Shown here: positions 16,283 to 24,904 of the stretch, piece after piece
Numbering within the stretch: the first letter of the stretch is position 1
Layout of the letters: every line of letters begins with the position of its first letter
Assembly (NCBI GenBank): GCA_017303475.1
Contig: JAFLBO010000005.1
Location: forward strand, 124,001-188,000
Reading direction: 5' to 3'
Source of the DNA: Chitinophagales bacterium
GTDB taxonomy: Bacteria > Bacteroidota > Bacteroidia > Chitinophagales > Saprospiraceae
Length of the DNA stretch: 64,000 nucleotides
Made by a program: the position numbers and the translations under genes
The notes under the pieces: generated by a model
Database searches by the model: none
What the model was told of the DNA's origin: nothing
The model's input: only the letters and a program-made list of their open reading frames with translations

Positions 16283-17344
16283 TTAAAAATTAGGACAAAC
16301 CACCCTGGAGCGCTTTTCCCCTGGATGGAAATAGGTTAGTGAAACCTCAAATGCGCCGCGGGAGTTGTTGGCCGTTGCCAGGGAGGAAACTGTGATATCG
16401 TAACTCAGGCCGAGCATCCAGCGCTCAAGTTCCAACATGCCTACAATGGTGATGGCGTCTGCCTGCAAACCTTTGTTTAGCTGATTGCCGATGCGCGCCC
16501 AGGCGCCAGCGCGAAGGGCAAGTTCTTGATAATCGTTGTTGGAATAACGCAGATTGAGGCCCAGGTCTGTTTCAAAAGCTGGTCCCTGACTCATTACCAA
16601 AACGCCGGGAAGCAAACTCACGTTATTGTTGAGCGGGAACTGACCGCCGGCATGACCTGTATACCTGGTGTACAGGGTTTCGTTATCGTCTTCGATCAGG
16701 GAAATTTTGGGTTTGTTCAAATGGTGCATGGCGCCACCCATGTAGAAAAAGCCGTCGTTTTCAAACACAGCGTACCACAATAATCCTGCATTGAAATCCA
16801 GGTATGCCTTGGATTGGGCATTGGCGTTGGGTTCGTTGGAAGAAAGATTGGTGTTGGGTGTTTCGGAGGAGGCGTCGAACTGGCGACTGAACCACAGTTT
16901 GCCCCAATCAATGGAGTTTTGGCCAAAGCCAAGTTGCGCGCCGGCAGATAAATAATGATCGGCCTGGCGGCGTCCACCGGTGAGTTGTTTCAAAAAAGCG
17001 CCGCCCAATTGTACTTTATTTTGGGCGAAACGAGCCGTTCCAGCTTCATCGTGCATGGCGCCTATGCCGAAAGAGGCATAATCGTCGCCATAACCTACCT
17101 GCAAACGGTGCTCAAAAGAGGCTGCATAGGTGCGAAATGGCACTGGCGCCAGGATACTTCCCCATTGGTCGCGATAATTAACCGTAGCCCGCCACTTGCC
17201 ATTGAAAACCCCGTTCAGAGCAGGATTTAGGTTCCATGGAGAGGCATAATACTGTGAAAAACGGGGGTCTTGTGCGTTTGATTCAACAGTACATGCCAAC
17301 AGGAACAAGGCAAGAAAGAGGATCGGTTGGGTAAATTGCTTCAT
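16283..17344 (-). CDS. PorP/SprF family type IX secretion-associated membrane protein
   Basis: A 353-residue outer-membrane beta-barrel protein of the PorP/SprF family, which works with type IX secretion and gliding components of Bacteroidota. It has a signal peptide (1-24, cleavage near SNAQ) and the family opening QDPRFSQYYASPWNLNPALN, then repeated aromatic strands. The predicted length is typical. Family members often stand next to giant adhesins; here it is followed by a thioredoxin-like gene and divergent from a membrane glycosyltransferase. A TACATTTG element lies upstream at 17385-17392 on the minus strand. Confidence 0.93.
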   Translation of the reverse strand: MKQFTQPILFLALFLLACTVESNAQDPRFSQYYASPWNLNPALNGVFNGKWRATVNYRDQWGSILAPVPFRTYAASFEHRLQVGYGDDYASFGIGAMHDEAGTARFAQNKVQLGGAFLKQLTGGRRQADHYLSAGAQLGFGQNSIDWGKLWFSRQFDASSETPNTNLSSNEPNANAQSKAYLDFNAGLLWYAVFENDGFFYMGGAMHHLNKPKISLIEDDNETLYTRYTGHAGGQFPLNNNVSLLPGVLVMSQGPAFETDLGLNLRYSNNDYQELALRAGAWARIGNQLNKGLQADAITIVGMLELERWMLGLSYDITVSSLATANNSRGAFEVSLTYFHPGEKRSRVVCPNF

Positions 17345-17438
17345 GATTAGTTGAGTCTAAATGGTTACAAATGATTTTCCAGCACAAATGTAGCAAACGA
17401 AATCCCTACCTTGTGCCGCTTTTTTGAACAATAACACC

Positions 17439-19640
17439 ATGGCAAAATCCGGCAAGCCCAAATCCCCAACCACAGGCACTACCAGTGCTAAATCCGTAGA
17501 ACCAGTCAAAAACTGGCTCGAACGTCCAGCCCTCCCAGAAACCGAACCGCTCCTGAATAAAATTTTCTGGGGTGTTGCAGGACTTGGACTCTTGTTAATC
17601 ATCGTTTTATCCCTGGGTTCAGGCATCAATGCCGACGATAAATTCCAGGTAGATTACTCTCAAAAACTGGTTAATTATTACGGAACTTTCGGGAAAGACA
17701 CCACAGCCCTGAATATTCCCGACGGCAATATGCACCTGTACGGCGGTTTTTTTGAAACCGTAACCGGATTTGCCAATAAAGCCCTTGGTTATCAGCCTAC
17801 AACGATTGGCTACCACAATGTTCGACACGTTTCCAGCGCCATATTGGGCTGGGTGGCTATGCTTTGTTCGGCCTTGTTGGCCAGTTTAATAGCCGGTCGC
17901 AGGGCCGGCATTGTCACTTTTGTCATTCTGCTACTTTCACCCCGTTTTGTAGGCGATTCGCTCATGAATCCCAAGGATATTCCTTTCGCTGCGGGATATG
18001 TGATGGCTTTGTACAATATGGTGGCTGTTTTGAACCGTATGCCACAGCCTGGCAGGTGGAATCTGGCTGGTCTGGCAGTTGGCTTGGGCATAGCGCTTGG
18101 AACCAGGGCTGGTGGTTTGTTGTCATTCGGTATACTGGGCTTATTTGCCGGACTCCACTTTTTAGCTCAAAACGGTGGTTTTAAGGCTTTTGCACAAAGT
18201 CAGACGCTTAAAAAATACTTGTTTGTGGTGCTGGGAACCGCTATTGCAGGATATGTTTTTGCCCTGTTGTTCTGGCCTTACGGCTTACATGCTCCGCTCA
18301 AAAATCCGTTCATTGCCTTGTCCAAATTCGCAGATCTGGAGGTGAAAATTCGGGTGCTGTTTGAAGGACAAAATATGATGTCGGATAAAACCCCCTGGCA
18401 TTATCCACTCACCTGGATTATCAATACCATTCCGCTGGCCTGCTTGCTTGGTTTTGCCGGTTTTCTGGCCTTTACGCCGCGATTAATCAAGCGTTACAAT
18501 CCACTTTGGGTTGGTTTGGTGCTGTTTGCGGCTGTTTTCCCGGTTTTTTACGTTATTTACAAAAACTCCGTCATCCATGATGGATGGCGTCACTTGACCT
18601 TTGCCTATCCGCCCATTGCCATTTGTGCAGGACTATTCTGGAACGAACTGGCTGAATATTTTGCCACCAAAAAGCCTGTTCAATGGGCTGTTTATGGCGT
18701 AATGGGACTGTTGCTGGCAGATGCCGGTCTTTTTATAGCAGCCAATCCTGCCATGCCTTATGTGTATTTCAATCCAGTGGCAGGCGGAACTTCCGGCGCG
18801 TATGGCAAGTTTGAAACAGATTATTGGGGAATCAGCACCCGCCAGGGCATTGAATGGCTTGAACAGCAGGGTATCCTGCGTCCGGACATGCCGGAGGTGG
18901 TGGTGATTGCAACCAACATGTATTATTCCACCAAGCAACTTTGCGCCAAATACGGCGATAAAGTAAAGGTAAAATACCTGAAATGGGAACGCCGGTACGA
19001 CGATGCCTGGGATTACGGCCTGTACCCCACACGCTTCCTGGATGGCAGCACCCTGCAAAAAGGCAAGTGGCCACCTGACAATGCCGTGCACATCATCAAA
19101 GCTGGCGGTGCACCTATTCTGGCAATTTTGAAAGATACAGATAGAAACTGCGCCCTGGGCATTGCAGCCGGCAAATTAGGCGACTGGCCCACGGCTATTG
19201 ATCGATTCAAGGCTGAGGTGGCTAAAGTGCCGGATAATGAAATAGCCTGGGTAAACCTGGCTCAGGCATACCTCAATACCAGTCAGTTGGAGGAGTCCAA
19301 ACAAGCTGCTGAAAAGGCTTTGGAAATTATGCCGGACGATGCCCAATCCAACAACCTCATCGGGTTATACTGGTTGAACAAAAATGATGCAGGCAAAGCC
19401 AAAGCGCAGTTTGAACTTTCTATCAAAAAAGAAGCCTCCAACCCCGGCGCCTGGTATTACCTGGCCCTGATTGCCCGTTCACAGGGCGACAACCAGACGG
19501 CATTAAGTAATTTGATGAAAGCCATTCAAATTTCGCCAACTTTCAAGCCTGCCTATGAGTTGTCTGCACAAATTTACGAAGCGCAGGGCGATGGCGCCAA
19601 TGCTCAACGTTTCCGTGCAGCTATGGGACAGATGAAATAA
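17439..19640 (+). CDS. Membrane mannosyltransferase-like (GT39/PMT-type) protein with C-terminal TPRs
   Basis: A 733-residue integral membrane protein. After a basic N-terminus come about ten hydrophobic segments (from about residue 45 to 430); the first periplasmic loop (about 67-135) holds DGNMHLYGGFFETVTG, and LSPRFVGDSLMNPKDIPFAA follows later, a layout seen in lipid-sugar glycosyltransferases of the PMT/ArnT type. A soluble region (440-570) is followed by three to four TPR-like units (about 575-730: AWVNLAQAYLNTSQLEESKQ, NLIGLYWLNKNDAGKAKAQF, AWYYLALIARSQGDNQTALS). It probably transfers a sugar from a lipid carrier to a protein or lipid. ATG at 17439 is preferred to the TTG at 17424. The substrate is unknown. 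Confidence 0.85.
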   Translation: MAKSGKPKSPTTGTTSAKSVEPVKNWLERPALPETEPLLNKIFWGVAGLGLLLIIVLSLGSGINADDKFQVDYSQKLVNYYGTFGKDTTALNIPDGNMHLYGGFFETVTGFANKALGYQPTTIGYHNVRHVSSAILGWVAMLCSALLASLIAGRRAGIVTFVILLLSPRFVGDSLMNPKDIPFAAGYVMALYNMVAVLNRMPQPGRWNLAGLAVGLGIALGTRAGGLLSFGILGLFAGLHFLAQNGGFKAFAQSQTLKKYLFVVLGTAIAGYVFALLFWPYGLHAPLKNPFIALSKFADLEVKIRVLFEGQNMMSDKTPWHYPLTWIINTIPLACLLGFAGFLAFTPRLIKRYNPLWVGLVLFAAVFPVFYVIYKNSVIHDGWRHLTFAYPPIAICAGLFWNELAEYFATKKPVQWAVYGVMGLLLADAGLFIAANPAMPYVYFNPVAGGTSGAYGKFETDYWGISTRQGIEWLEQQGILRPDMPEVVVIATNMYYSTKQLCAKYGDKVKVKYLKWERRYDDAWDYGLYPTRFLDGSTLQKGKWPPDNAVHIIKAGGAPILAILKDTDRNCALGIAAGKLGDWPTAIDRFKAEVAKVPDNEIAWVNLAQAYLNTSQLEESKQAAEKALEIMPDDAQSNNLIGLYWLNKNDAGKAKAQFELSIKKEASNPGAWYYLALIARSQGDNQTALSNLMKAIQISPTFKPAYELSAQIYEAQGDGANAQRFRAAMGQMK

Positions 19641-19646
19641 GCACAT

Positions 19647-19677
19647 TTTGACGTTATGCCCTGAAAACCTATATTTG
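19647..19677 (+). promoter_or_regulatory. Consensus Bacteroidota promoter upstream of the EAD11-like gene
   Basis: TTTG (19647-19650), a 19-nt spacer, and TATATTTG (19670-19677) match the Bacteroidota consensus exactly. The start would be near 19681-19683, giving a leader of about 15 nt. It shows that the next gene has its own promoter only 6 nt after the preceding stop codon. Confidence 0.75.
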
Positions 19678-19696
19678 CAAACAAAATCAACTACTT

Positions 19697-20545
19697 ATGG
19701 CTCCAACCAAGCAAGAGATCATTCGCCAGATCCAGCAGGGAAAAGTAAAAACAGCGCTCGAAGGCATTGTACAACTTTCAGGTTTGGCGCGTGACAAGGA
19801 GGTTCAGCAGCGATGTCTGATTCTGCAAAGTCAGTTATCGCAACTGGATTCCAACTTTGGTATGGGCACATTTGATCAGAAGACCTACCAAATGGAGTAC
19901 AACCGGATCACACAAGCCACTTTAGAGCTCGTGTATATGTTGCCGGCAGTAGTGGAGGCGCCCCCGCAATACCGGGCTCAGGGGTCTGCCTACCAACCTC
20001 AGACTACGGCAGGGTCCGGCTGGAAAACCTGGGGGATATTACTGACCGGCGGTGTTGGCGTATTGGTTATATTAATGGTGGTTGGGTTGATGATGAATAA
20101 GGGCCAGGATGGTTCCAATACAAACATCCCCGGAGCACCAACAGGCAATACACTGACTCAGCAAAACCAGCCATCTACGGCGCCCATGACCTCCGCGAAG
20201 GAGGTGGCGCCTGCTCCACAAGAGCATCCGCATGCCAAGTTTGTGGCCAGCTGGTCAGGGAGTATGATTATTGCCGGGATAGTGCTCGGTGGGTTAAAAA
20301 TCAAACTGATGGACAATTACAGGTATAAATCCAATATGGCTGATCCAACCTCCGGGCAACAATTAGCATCAGATTCAGGTACCTGGAGTGTGTCAGAGAA
20401 TGGTACACTGGTTTTGCAATCAGATCAGGGCGCAAATGAGGAATACAGTGTTCTTTGGAACAGTGCTACTCAGTTTAACGCAACACTCGTGAATGCTACA
20501 AATCAGGAATTGATAGGGCTTACTGTTTCATTTTCTAAATTGTAG
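19697..20545 (+). CDS. EAD11-like domain, TM helix and C-terminal beta domain protein
   Basis: A 282-residue protein of three parts. Residues 5-82 resemble effector-associated domain 11: an initial helix IIRQIQQGKVKTALEGIV, then LILQSQLSQLDSNFGMGTFD and YNRITQATLELV, matching the pattern L-G-(K/R)-AL..L, LLS-L, G-(T/L)-(I/F), R-I..(A/S)LL-L known for EAD11 modules of bacterial conflict systems. A single membrane helix is at 113-133, followed by a Thr/Gln/Pro-rich linker (135-178) and a C-terminal beta-rich domain (181-282) of lipocalin-like look (FVASWSG, GTWSVSENGTLVL). The usual enzymatic effectors of EAD systems are absent. The domain assignment by eye is moderately sure. Confidence 0.7.
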   Translation: MAPTKQEIIRQIQQGKVKTALEGIVQLSGLARDKEVQQRCLILQSQLSQLDSNFGMGTFDQKTYQMEYNRITQATLELVYMLPAVVEAPPQYRAQGSAYQPQTTAGSGWKTWGILLTGGVGVLVILMVVGLMMNKGQDGSNTNIPGAPTGNTLTQQNQPSTAPMTSAKEVAPAPQEHPHAKFVASWSGSMIIAGIVLGGLKIKLMDNYRYKSNMADPTSGQQLASDSGTWSVSENGTLVLQSDQGANEEYSVLWNSATQFNATLVNATNQELIGLTVSFSKL

Positions 20546-20622
20546 GCCCTAAAATCCAACCGCAAACTCAACATTTGCCATTTGAAAAACGTTTTAAGAG
20601 TAAGGTTTAACCAAGTTTGTTT

Positions 20623-21018
20623 ATGAAAAAGTCGCACCTGCTTGCCATCATCGTTGTGGCAGTTGCCATCGGAATATTGATCAGTGCCAGTAAAGACGTC
20701 ACTACTTACGCCAACTTTTCCCAGGCTTCCAAAACGGAAGATAAGGTAAAGCTGATTGGTCAGTTGGTGAAAGAACGTCCGGTGGAATACGATCCGGAAA
20801 AAGACCCAAACTTCCTGGCTTTTTACCTCAAGGATGAGGCTGGTGAAGTCCGCAGGGTAGAACTCAAAGCCGCCAAGCCGCAAGACTTTGAGCGTTCTGA
20901 ATCCATTGTACTCACCGGCCAGATGAGCGGGGAGGTTTTTGCCGCCTCGGATATGTTGCTCAAATGCCCTTCCAAATACAAGGATCAGGAGATCTACGTA
21001 CGGGAGAAAAACGGGTAA
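20623..21018 (+). CDS. ccmE: Cytochrome c maturation protein CcmE, Cys-type haem motif
   Basis: A haem chaperone of system I cytochrome c maturation: it receives haem from CcmC and delivers it to the CcmFH lyase in the periplasm. The 131-residue protein has an N-terminal membrane anchor (6-22) and the OB-fold core (VKLIGQLVKERPV, FYLKDEAGEV, IVLTGQMSGEVFAASDMLLK). The usual HxxxY haem motif is replaced by C115-PSK-Y119 (CxxxY), a variant known in CcmE proteins outside Proteobacteria. Start ATG at 20623 (MKKSH) is taken instead of TTG at 20617. No other ccm genes are in the window. Confidence 0.88.
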   Translation: MKKSHLLAIIVVAVAIGILISASKDVTTYANFSQASKTEDKVKLIGQLVKERPVEYDPEKDPNFLAFYLKDEAGEVRRVELKAAKPQDFERSESIVLTGQMSGEVFAASDMLLKCPSKYKDQEIYVREKNG

Positions 21019-21022
21019 AAAA

Positions 21023-21154
21023 CGAGGGTGTCTCAAAAGTAATTTTTACCGCAGAGGCGCAGAGGCGAAGAGGTTTAAATGATTGATTTTCAATCCCTCT
21101 GCGTCTCCGCGCCTCTGCGGTAAAAATAAATCAGCGACTTTTGAGACACCCTCG
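21023..21154. mobile_element. MITE-like imperfect palindrome, 132 bp
   Basis: The outer 18 bases (cgagggtgtctcaaaagt) are repeated exactly inverted at the right end, and a second block of about 17 bases (ttttaccgcagaggcgc) is also perfectly inverted, separated by small bulges and a loop around 21076-21092. The ends resemble terminal repeats of insertion sequences (GGGTGTCTCAAAAGT), so it may be a non-autonomous element. No clear target-site duplication is seen. It sits 5 nt after ccmE and 17 nt before the flippase start. Confidence 0.7.
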
Positions 21155-21171
21155 TCCATCGTTCATCGTTC

Positions 21172-22665
21172 ATGGGAGTTATCCGGAGGCAAAGTCTGAA
21201 GCACAGTGCAGTCAATCTGGTTGGATTGGGTGTGGGTGGCCTGAGCACTTTTTTTATCTATCCGCATGCATTGGAGGCGTATGGGCTTGCGCAGGTATTG
21301 TTGTCGGTAGGTATGATTGGATTGCCGGTGCTTTCTCTAGGCGCAAATACGGTAGTCATTCGCTTTTTCCCCAAATTTCAGGATAAGTCCAGCGGGCATC
21401 ACGGGTTTTTGCCCTTGCTGATGCTGATGTGCGCTATTGGCTGTTCCCTGGCGTTAGTATTGGCCTGGATCTTTTGGGATCCGTTCACGGCCATGCTGGA
21501 ATCCAAATCGCCCCTGCTGCGGGATTATCTCTGGATGAGTTTTCCCATTGCGTTTTGTTATATCACCAGCAGTGTGCTTTCCAGCTATTCGGCCAATTTC
21601 AAACGTATTGTTGTGCCATCTCTATTGCTGGATTTTTCCCAGAAAATGGCACTCCCGGTGGTCTTAATTGCCGTTTGGCAAAACTGGATCAGTCTGGATT
21701 TGGCCATGTGGGGATTGGTGGCACATGCTGCACTGGTTACGGCTGGACTGGTTTTTTACCTCAAACATATAGGCGAATGGCATTGGAAGCCCGATTGGGA
21801 TTTCATTCAACCGGCGCTGCGCAAGGAGTTGTTGCAGTTCATCGGGTTCGGCGCTTTTGGTGGTTTTGCCCTGCTGGTAGCTGCCAAATCGGATTTATTT
21901 ATGGTAGGTTCGCTGCAGGCGGTAAAAGCCGCCGGGGTGTATGCTATTGCGGCATATCTGGCTACAGTGATCGAAATACCTACTAAAAGCCTGTATGCCG
22001 CCAGCGCCTCTTCCGTAGCCCAGTACCTGGCCGACGACAATCGTTCGGCTATGGAAAAACTGTATAAAAGCGTGTCTATCAATCTTTTGGTGGCGGGCTT
22101 GCTTTTGTTTGGCAGCATCTGGATTTCCATCGACAGCCTGTTCAACCTGCTGCCCAATGGCGAAGAACTGGTAGAAGGCAAATGGGTGTTCTTATTTATT
22201 GGTTTGGCCCGGGTGGTAGAAATGGGCACTGGTTTGAACAACTATATGGTGTATTACTCACAGTATTACCGGTATTCGCTTCTGTCGCTGGGTATTCTGG
22301 CTGCTACCAATATTTTATTGAGTATTTGGCTGATTCCGAAAATGGGCATCACAGGCGCTGCTGTTGCCACTATGTTGAGTATTGCTGGTTACAATGCGAT
22401 CAGTATTGGTTTGGTGTGGTTAAAATTCGGTTTGCAACCTTTCACTTCCAATACCCTCAAAACGATTGGCCTGGCACTTGGCGCTTTTGTGATGGCTAAT
22501 TTGATTCCTTTATCAGGTTATGATCTGCTGGATTTAGTGTTACGTTCCGGCTTTTTTGCCCTGATATTTGGGGTGCTGGCGTTGAAGTTCAGGGTTTCAG
22601 AGGATTTGAACGGGTTGGAGGTGTTGGTGAAAAGTAAAATGATGAAAAGGCGTAAAGGCGGGTAA
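21172..22665 (+). CDS. Polysaccharide flippase (Wzx/MOP superfamily)
   Basis: A 497-residue membrane protein with about 14 hydrophobic segments, of the oligosaccharidyl-lipid flippase group that moves lipid-linked sugar units across the inner membrane. The start MGVIRRQSLKHSAVNLVGLG is typical for the N-terminal helix of the family, followed by GLAQVLLSVGMIGLPVLSLG and FFPKFQDK. It has no adjacent glycosyltransferases, so it may serve a shared O-antigen or capsule pathway elsewhere in the genome. A MITE-like palindrome lies in its upstream region. Confidence 0.88.
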   Translation: MGVIRRQSLKHSAVNLVGLGVGGLSTFFIYPHALEAYGLAQVLLSVGMIGLPVLSLGANTVVIRFFPKFQDKSSGHHGFLPLLMLMCAIGCSLALVLAWIFWDPFTAMLESKSPLLRDYLWMSFPIAFCYITSSVLSSYSANFKRIVVPSLLLDFSQKMALPVVLIAVWQNWISLDLAMWGLVAHAALVTAGLVFYLKHIGEWHWKPDWDFIQPALRKELLQFIGFGAFGGFALLVAAKSDLFMVGSLQAVKAAGVYAIAAYLATVIEIPTKSLYAASASSVAQYLADDNRSAMEKLYKSVSINLLVAGLLLFGSIWISIDSLFNLLPNGEELVEGKWVFLFIGLARVVEMGTGLNNYMVYYSQYYRYSLLSLGILAATNILLSIWLIPKMGITGAAVATMLSIAGYNAISIGLVWLKFGLQPFTSNTLKTIGLALGAFVMANLIPLSGYDLLDLVLRSGFFALIFGVLALKFRVSEDLNGLEVLVKSKMMKRRKGG

Positions 22666-22717
22666 TAAAGGGGCGAGGCTTTCCTGTTTTAATACTTTGT
22701 ACTCTGTTCAAGGAGCC

Positions 22718-22757
22718 AAAAAAATGAGTCATCCCGGGTCGGAATGACTCATTTTTT
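22718..22757. terminator. Bidirectional terminator
   Basis: Arms aaaaaaatgagtcat (22718-22732) and atgactcatttttt (22744-22757) form a stem flanked by an A-run on the left and a T-run on the right, so it can stop transcripts from both the flippase and the convergent PKD/CHU_C gene. Confidence 0.85.
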
Positions 22758-22782
22758 ATAGTTTATTAGTTGTTGTCGCGAG

Positions 22783-24804
22783 TTACCTCATCAATGTCAC
22801 ATCTCCGCTTTCCACTACTTCATCGCCATCTGTCAGTTTGACGCGCATGCGGTACACGTAAACATCCGATGGGGCAGGGTTGCCGTTAATGGTGCCATTC
22901 CAGGTATTGGAACCTTCTACCAGAGAGTCAAATATTTTTTCTCCCCAGCGAGACCAAACTTCCAGCTGCAGCAGGGTGTGGCCCTCAATGACTGGTCCAA
23001 AGGTGTCGTTTGCGCCGTCGCCGTTTGGAGTGAAGGCGTTAGGACGTTCAAAACGAGGTTGTTTAACCGTGACAGTCACAGCACTGGTTGAAATACAACC
23101 GTAGTTATTTACAGTAATCTGGTAGGTGGTTGTAGAATCAGGTGACAAAGCCTGAACCGGCCCGGTTAGGATGTTGCCCTCCTCGTCGGTCCAGGTAATG
23201 GTCAGGGAGTCTGTGGGGTTGGCCACAACACCCAAACTGATGGTTTCACCCTTCTGAATGGTAGTGTCTTTTGGGAAGGTTGCGGTTACATCCCATGGGG
23301 TAGTTACCTGAAAAGAAACGCTGTCTTTACAGCCATTGGCGTCTTCTACAATTACATAGTAAGTGCCTGAGCTATCTATATCAGCGGGGTTGGTAGTGGC
23401 GCCGTTGCTCCAATTATAGCTTACGGGCGCCAGAGCGTTGGTGGTGCTTGCAGTGGCTTTTGCCGGTGTGTCCGGATTGCCCGGACAGCCAGGGTTTACA
23501 GCTACCTCTGCTTCCATAGAGCAGCAGAACTCTACGAGTACAAAAGCTGTATCCAGACCTACGCAGCCGGCATCCGTAATTACAGTCAGATAAATGCTTT
23601 TTGGTCCAACTGACTGATACTGAACCGTATGCGGACCCGCACCTCCAATGGTGTCAGGTAGTGCATCTGCGCCAAAGTCCCAGTGCCAGCTAACAATCAC
23701 ACCTTCAGTAGTAGTGGAAGAATCGGTAACAGTTAGCTCTTCACCCAGACAGATTTTTTTATCAGGTTGATCTGTAGAGAAGGTTGCATTGGCAGAACCC
23801 TTGAACAGGGCATCTCCGCCCCATTCCAGGGTGAAACCGTTGCCAACAGAAGTGAAGTTGTTGATTACCAGCGCGTAAGTAGCGCCGGGAGTCAGGGTTA
23901 AAAACCGCAGGAAATTATCCTGACCAGGCGCACAACCAGCAGGCTGGTTGATATCTGTTGCGGTGGCGTTTAATCCTGTTGGACCCATGCAAGGACTTGA
24001 GGCATCAAAATCGCCTGCAGCCATACAACGTTCAGATATCTTACCCGTGCAATCGCCGGGGCCGTTTGGCAGGCGGTACAGAATGAAGTCAATATCGTCG
24101 TTGGGCTCATTAGGCGTGATGGTGAATTCAAGTTTGCCGTTGTTGGCAGCTGTGAACACATACCAGGCTGAACGGGATTCAATGTTGGTGAAACCAGTTA
24201 GGCAAGGAGCACCTTCCATTTCTGAAGCATCCAGTCCGGCATTAAACACAGATTCCACTTCAATGGGATCTTTACTGCAAACGAAAGTTGCCGTCGGACA
24301 GTCGCCAGATACCACATTGATCACTTCTTTGTTTTCCACGCAGAGTTCGAAAACGCCCGGGAGTACGCCATCCACCCGGATGAAGTATTGTTGGCCTACC
24401 ACCAGATCGGCAGCGAAAAGGGGCAGGTTGTTGGAAAAGTTCTGGTCGAATGCGCAGGCAAGTTCGGTCAGGTTGTTGCAATCGCCGCTATACAGGGCAA
24501 TTTGTGGTCCGAACATGGTGCCGAATGGATTGGATGGTGTTTGTCCACGGACGATGATTGCAACATCGGGCGCCACTGCTGTAAACGTGTACCAAACATC
24601 GGTATTTACGCTGGAGAAGCAACTAGGGAATGGTTGCGGACTCTGACTGGCAAAAGTGTTGTCTTCCCCGGGTTGATCTGTGCAGAAATCTGTGGGGTCG
24701 CTGATCACTGTAGCGTTGGCACATTCGTCGTTTGTCTGCGCAAAACCTGCGGCCGACAGGAACATACAAAACAGGAAAGCAAGTAGATTGTAAAGTCGAG
24801 TCAT
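22783..24804 (-). CDS. Secreted PKD-domain protein with gliding-type C-terminal domain (CHU_C)
   Basis: A 673-residue secreted protein. It has a signal peptide (1-22, ending SAAGFAQ) and two Cys-containing beta regions (residues 24-160 and about 165-340) of the kind found in Bacteroidota adhesin-like proteins. A PKD-like domain follows (about 345-440), then a Ser/Thr-rich SprB-repeat-like stretch, and a C-terminal gliding-motility-associated domain with PNAFTPNGDGANDTF and W-SRWGEKIF, ending in DVTLMR. The C-terminal domain is the presumed type IX secretion and surface-attachment signal. The start MTRLYNLL at 24804 is taken because it begins the signal peptide; a longer upstream frame is low quality. 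Confidence 0.88.
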   Translation of the reverse strand: MTRLYNLLAFLFCMFLSAAGFAQTNDECANATVISDPTDFCTDQPGEDNTFASQSPQPFPSCFSSVNTDVWYTFTAVAPDVAIIVRGQTPSNPFGTMFGPQIALYSGDCNNLTELACAFDQNFSNNLPLFAADLVVGQQYFIRVDGVLPGVFELCVENKEVINVVSGDCPTATFVCSKDPIEVESVFNAGLDASEMEGAPCLTGFTNIESRSAWYVFTAANNGKLEFTITPNEPNDDIDFILYRLPNGPGDCTGKISERCMAAGDFDASSPCMGPTGLNATATDINQPAGCAPGQDNFLRFLTLTPGATYALVINNFTSVGNGFTLEWGGDALFKGSANATFSTDQPDKKICLGEELTVTDSSTTTEGVIVSWHWDFGADALPDTIGGAGPHTVQYQSVGPKSIYLTVITDAGCVGLDTAFVLVEFCCSMEAEVAVNPGCPGNPDTPAKATASTTNALAPVSYNWSNGATTNPADIDSSGTYYVIVEDANGCKDSVSFQVTTPWDVTATFPKDTTIQKGETISLGVVANPTDSLTITWTDEEGNILTGPVQALSPDSTTTYQITVNNYGCISTSAVTVTVKQPRFERPNAFTPNGDGANDTFGPVIEGHTLLQLEVWSRWGEKIFDSLVEGSNTWNGTINGNPAPSDVYVYRMRVKLTDGDEVVESGDVTLMR

Positions 24805-24904
24805 TTGTAAGGATATTTGTCTTTTCGAAAAGTATGGCAAAAGTGGGAAAAGTTTGTGTTTGGTTGTTCCCTTTCTTTGCATTCGACGTTTAAAAAAATT
24901 AGAA

